From Bacteroidota bacterium (GTDB lineage Bacteria > Bacteroidota > Bacteroidia > Chitinophagales > Chitinophagaceae), in assembly GCA_030706635.1 (NCBI GenBank), contig JAUZOD010000028.1, positions 1-48,046 on the forward strand: a stretch of DNA of 48,046 nucleotides, given 5' to 3'. Positions 46,700 through 48,046 of the stretch are shown piece by piece (position 1 is the stretch's first letter; each line of letters opens with the position of its first letter). The notes below the pieces were generated by a model. The model searched no databases. It worked only from the letters and a program-made list of their open reading frames with translations, and was not told the origin of the DNA. The position numbers and the translations under genes are program-made.

Positions 46700-48046
46700 T
46701 TATTTACCCTTGCCTGTTTTGGGCCTGGCCAGCGAAAGTATATATTGTACAATTTCGGTCAAATCTTTCCGCGCAATATCGGGATGGGCAGACATGGATA
46801 CATCACCCCAAACACCGCTTCCGCCCTTCATAATTTTCTGACTCAGGTATTGTGCCGCCTTGCTGTCCTTTTTGTATTTTTCTGAAACTTTTTGGAAAGA
46901 AGGCCCTATGGAACTTGCATTTTCCTTATGACAGCTTTTACAATCCAGCACCTGGGTCAGCGCGTAACCAGAAGCGTTGGGTCCATGTGCGGACGCAGAG
47001 GAATCAGGAACGGAAGTTTCCGCAGGCACCGGCGCAGTAGGCACGGAAGCATTATAATCAACGCGGGATAATCCGGCATCCGGATTTTTTGTAAACCAGC
47101 CGGTACCATATTCGAGCAGGTAGAGTCTTCCATCGGGACCAACCTCCATATCAATGCAATTATGCAATTTGGTATGCTCCATAAAAGGCTCCATCTGTTC
47201 AAAATCCCCGTTTGGCTGAAGCGTCACCGCTTTGATCCATCCGCGTATCCAATCATAGATGAACAGCTTCCCGTTATAATAGTCCGGATAACGGGTGGAA
47301 TCCGGAAACATGTCAGTATAATAAACCGGGCCGGCCATCGCATTGCGGCCGCCTGTGCCAAGGTCAGGAAAATCCGGTGATTCCGCGTAAGGATACCAGA
47401 TAAATGCGGGCTGCGCAGGTGGAAGATCCACCAGCCCCGTATTGTTCCTGGAATGGTTTTTTGGCGCCTGCGGATTGAACGCCGGGCCGGATTCCCCCGT
47501 GTTATAGTTATACGCACGATAAACATAGTTGTTCCCCACAAAAAACGGCCACCCGAAATAACCGGCTTTCCTGGCCTGGTTTATTTCATCGTATCCGCGG
47601 GAACCCCGGGTATCCATGCTATCCTCACCAGCATCCGGACCCACTTCACCCCAGTACAGATAACCCGTTTTCTGATCCACAGAAATACGGTATGGATTCC
47701 GGTTGCCCATCACATAGATCTCCGGTCTGGTTTTGGGCGTACCCGGCGGGAAAAGATTTCCCTTCGGAATTTCATAGGTCCCGTCATCATGAACCCTGAT
47801 CCGCATGATCTTTCCCCGCAGATCATTCGTATTGCCCGCTGACCTTTCTGCGTCATATTGCTCGTGGCCCGGCAGGTCGTTTAACGGAGCAAAACCATGG
47901 TTCACAAATTGCGCACCCGGTTCGTTAAAGGGTGTGGAGTTGTCTCCTGCCGAAAAATAAAGCAGGCTGTCCGGACCAAAGGCTATCGAGCCGCCGGTAT
48001 GACAACAGATCTGGCGCTGCGCTTTTACTTCCAGGATCACTTTCTC
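46700..48046 (-). CDS. PQQ-type sugar dehydrogenase fused to cytochrome c (5' end outside the window)
   Basis: The 3' part of a larger gene, with at least 447 residues visible and the frame open to the window edge. A six-bladed soluble glucose dehydrogenase-like domain (KVILEVKAQRQICCHTGG, 'GNRNPYRISVD', 'YFGWPFFVG', 'IDMEVGPDGRLYLLEYG') is followed by a Pro/Ala-rich linker and a class I cytochrome c domain with CKSCH (haem) and a distal Met near 'WGDVSMSAHPD'. It is probably periplasmic and oxidises sugars with electron transfer through the haem. Bacteroidota relatives often begin with a ThuA domain, which may lie outside this window. Confidence 0.9.
   Translation of the reverse strand, partial: EKVILEVKAQRQICCHTGGSIAFGPDSLLYFSAGDNSTPFNEPGAQFVNHGFAPLNDLPGHEQYDAERSAGNTNDLRGKIMRIRVHDDGTYEIPKGNLFPPGTPKTRPEIYVMGNRNPYRISVDQKTGYLYWGEVGPDAGEDSMDTRGSRGYDEINQARKAGYFGWPFFVGNNYVYRAYNYNTGESGPAFNPQAPKNHSRNNTGLVDLPPAQPAFIWYPYAESPDFPDLGTGGRNAMAGPVYYTDMFPDSTRYPDYYNGKLFIYDWIRGWIKAVTLQPNGDFEQMEPFMEHTKLHNCIDMEVGPDGRLYLLEYGTGWFTKNPDAGLSRVDYNASVPTAPVPAETSVPDSSASAHGPNASGYALTQVLDCKSCHKENASSIGPSFQKVSEKYKKDSKAAQYLSQKIMKGGSGVWGDVSMSAHPDIARKDLTEIVQYILSLARPKTGKGK

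Overview
The window looks like chromosomal DNA of a Bacteroidota bacterium, most likely of the Chitinophagaceae. The evidence is a SusC/SusD pair, A-rich translation starts, many Bacteroidota-typical families (DUF2911, DUF6340 lipoprotein, GH109-like oxidoreductase, sugar dehydrogenase with a C-terminal cytochrome c), and a bacterial relative of the poly-HAMP hybrid kinases. GC content is moderate, close to half by eye. I found no rRNA, tRNA, CRISPR array, phage or insertion sequence. The family placement is inference from gene content.

Layout. 1-4.2 kb: a YXWGXW-repeat secreted protein, a TauE/SafE exporter, a DUF2911 protein, an AhpD-like protein followed by a START/AHSA1 pseudogene, and an FNR-type oxidoreductase. 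4.2-4.7 kb: a gene-poor gap with 11-bp tandem repeats. 4.7-13 kb: a small acidic protein, an HdeD-like membrane protein, thioredoxin and a signalling cluster. The cluster has a single-domain response regulator divergent from a 1751-residue soluble hybrid kinase with tandem 92-residue HAMP units and three receiver domains, plus a receiver-kinase fusion 6 bp downstream. 13.3-24.1 kb: metabolic and transport genes (Rnk/GreA-type protein, cystathionine gamma-synthase-type enzyme, DUF6340 lipoprotein, methyltransferase plus MATE pump, dehydrogenase, FolE, ICL/PEP-mutase-like enzyme plus dicarboxylate symporter, phosphoglucomutase).

24.1-25.4 kb is a graveyard holding a shattered SusC-type receptor and the last helix-turn-helix of an AraC regulator. 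Next to it begins the most distinctive locus, 25.5-35.2 kb. It encodes a TTG-started secreted protein, a membrane DUF3179 protein, four paralogous carboxymuconolactone decarboxylase/AhpD-fold proteins (each with CxxC and a following His) with an MFS transporter among them, and an intact SusC/SusD pair. All are on one strand with gaps of 6-55 bp, ending at a strong hairpin shared with a convergent secreted alpha/alpha-toroid-like protein. I infer one uptake-and-conversion operon for an unidentified small molecule.

35.3-48 kb holds Pr6Pr and DUF2007-like proteins, an MBL-fold hydrolase, a CBU_0592-type membrane protein, a four-gene sensory operon (secreted protein, multi-pass membrane protein, HisKA_3 kinase, LuxR-type regulator), an aldehyde dehydrogenase, a GH109-like protein, a retropepsin-like lipoprotein with an altered active-site triad, and the 3' part of a PQQ-type sugar dehydrogenase-cytochrome c fusion cut by the window edge.

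Two intergenic copies of a palindromic element, built from inverted heptamers (GTTGACG type) around a conserved loop, lie 20 kb apart and look like a dispersed repeat family. An apparently orphan terminator near 39.47 kb hints at an unannotated minus-strand RNA.
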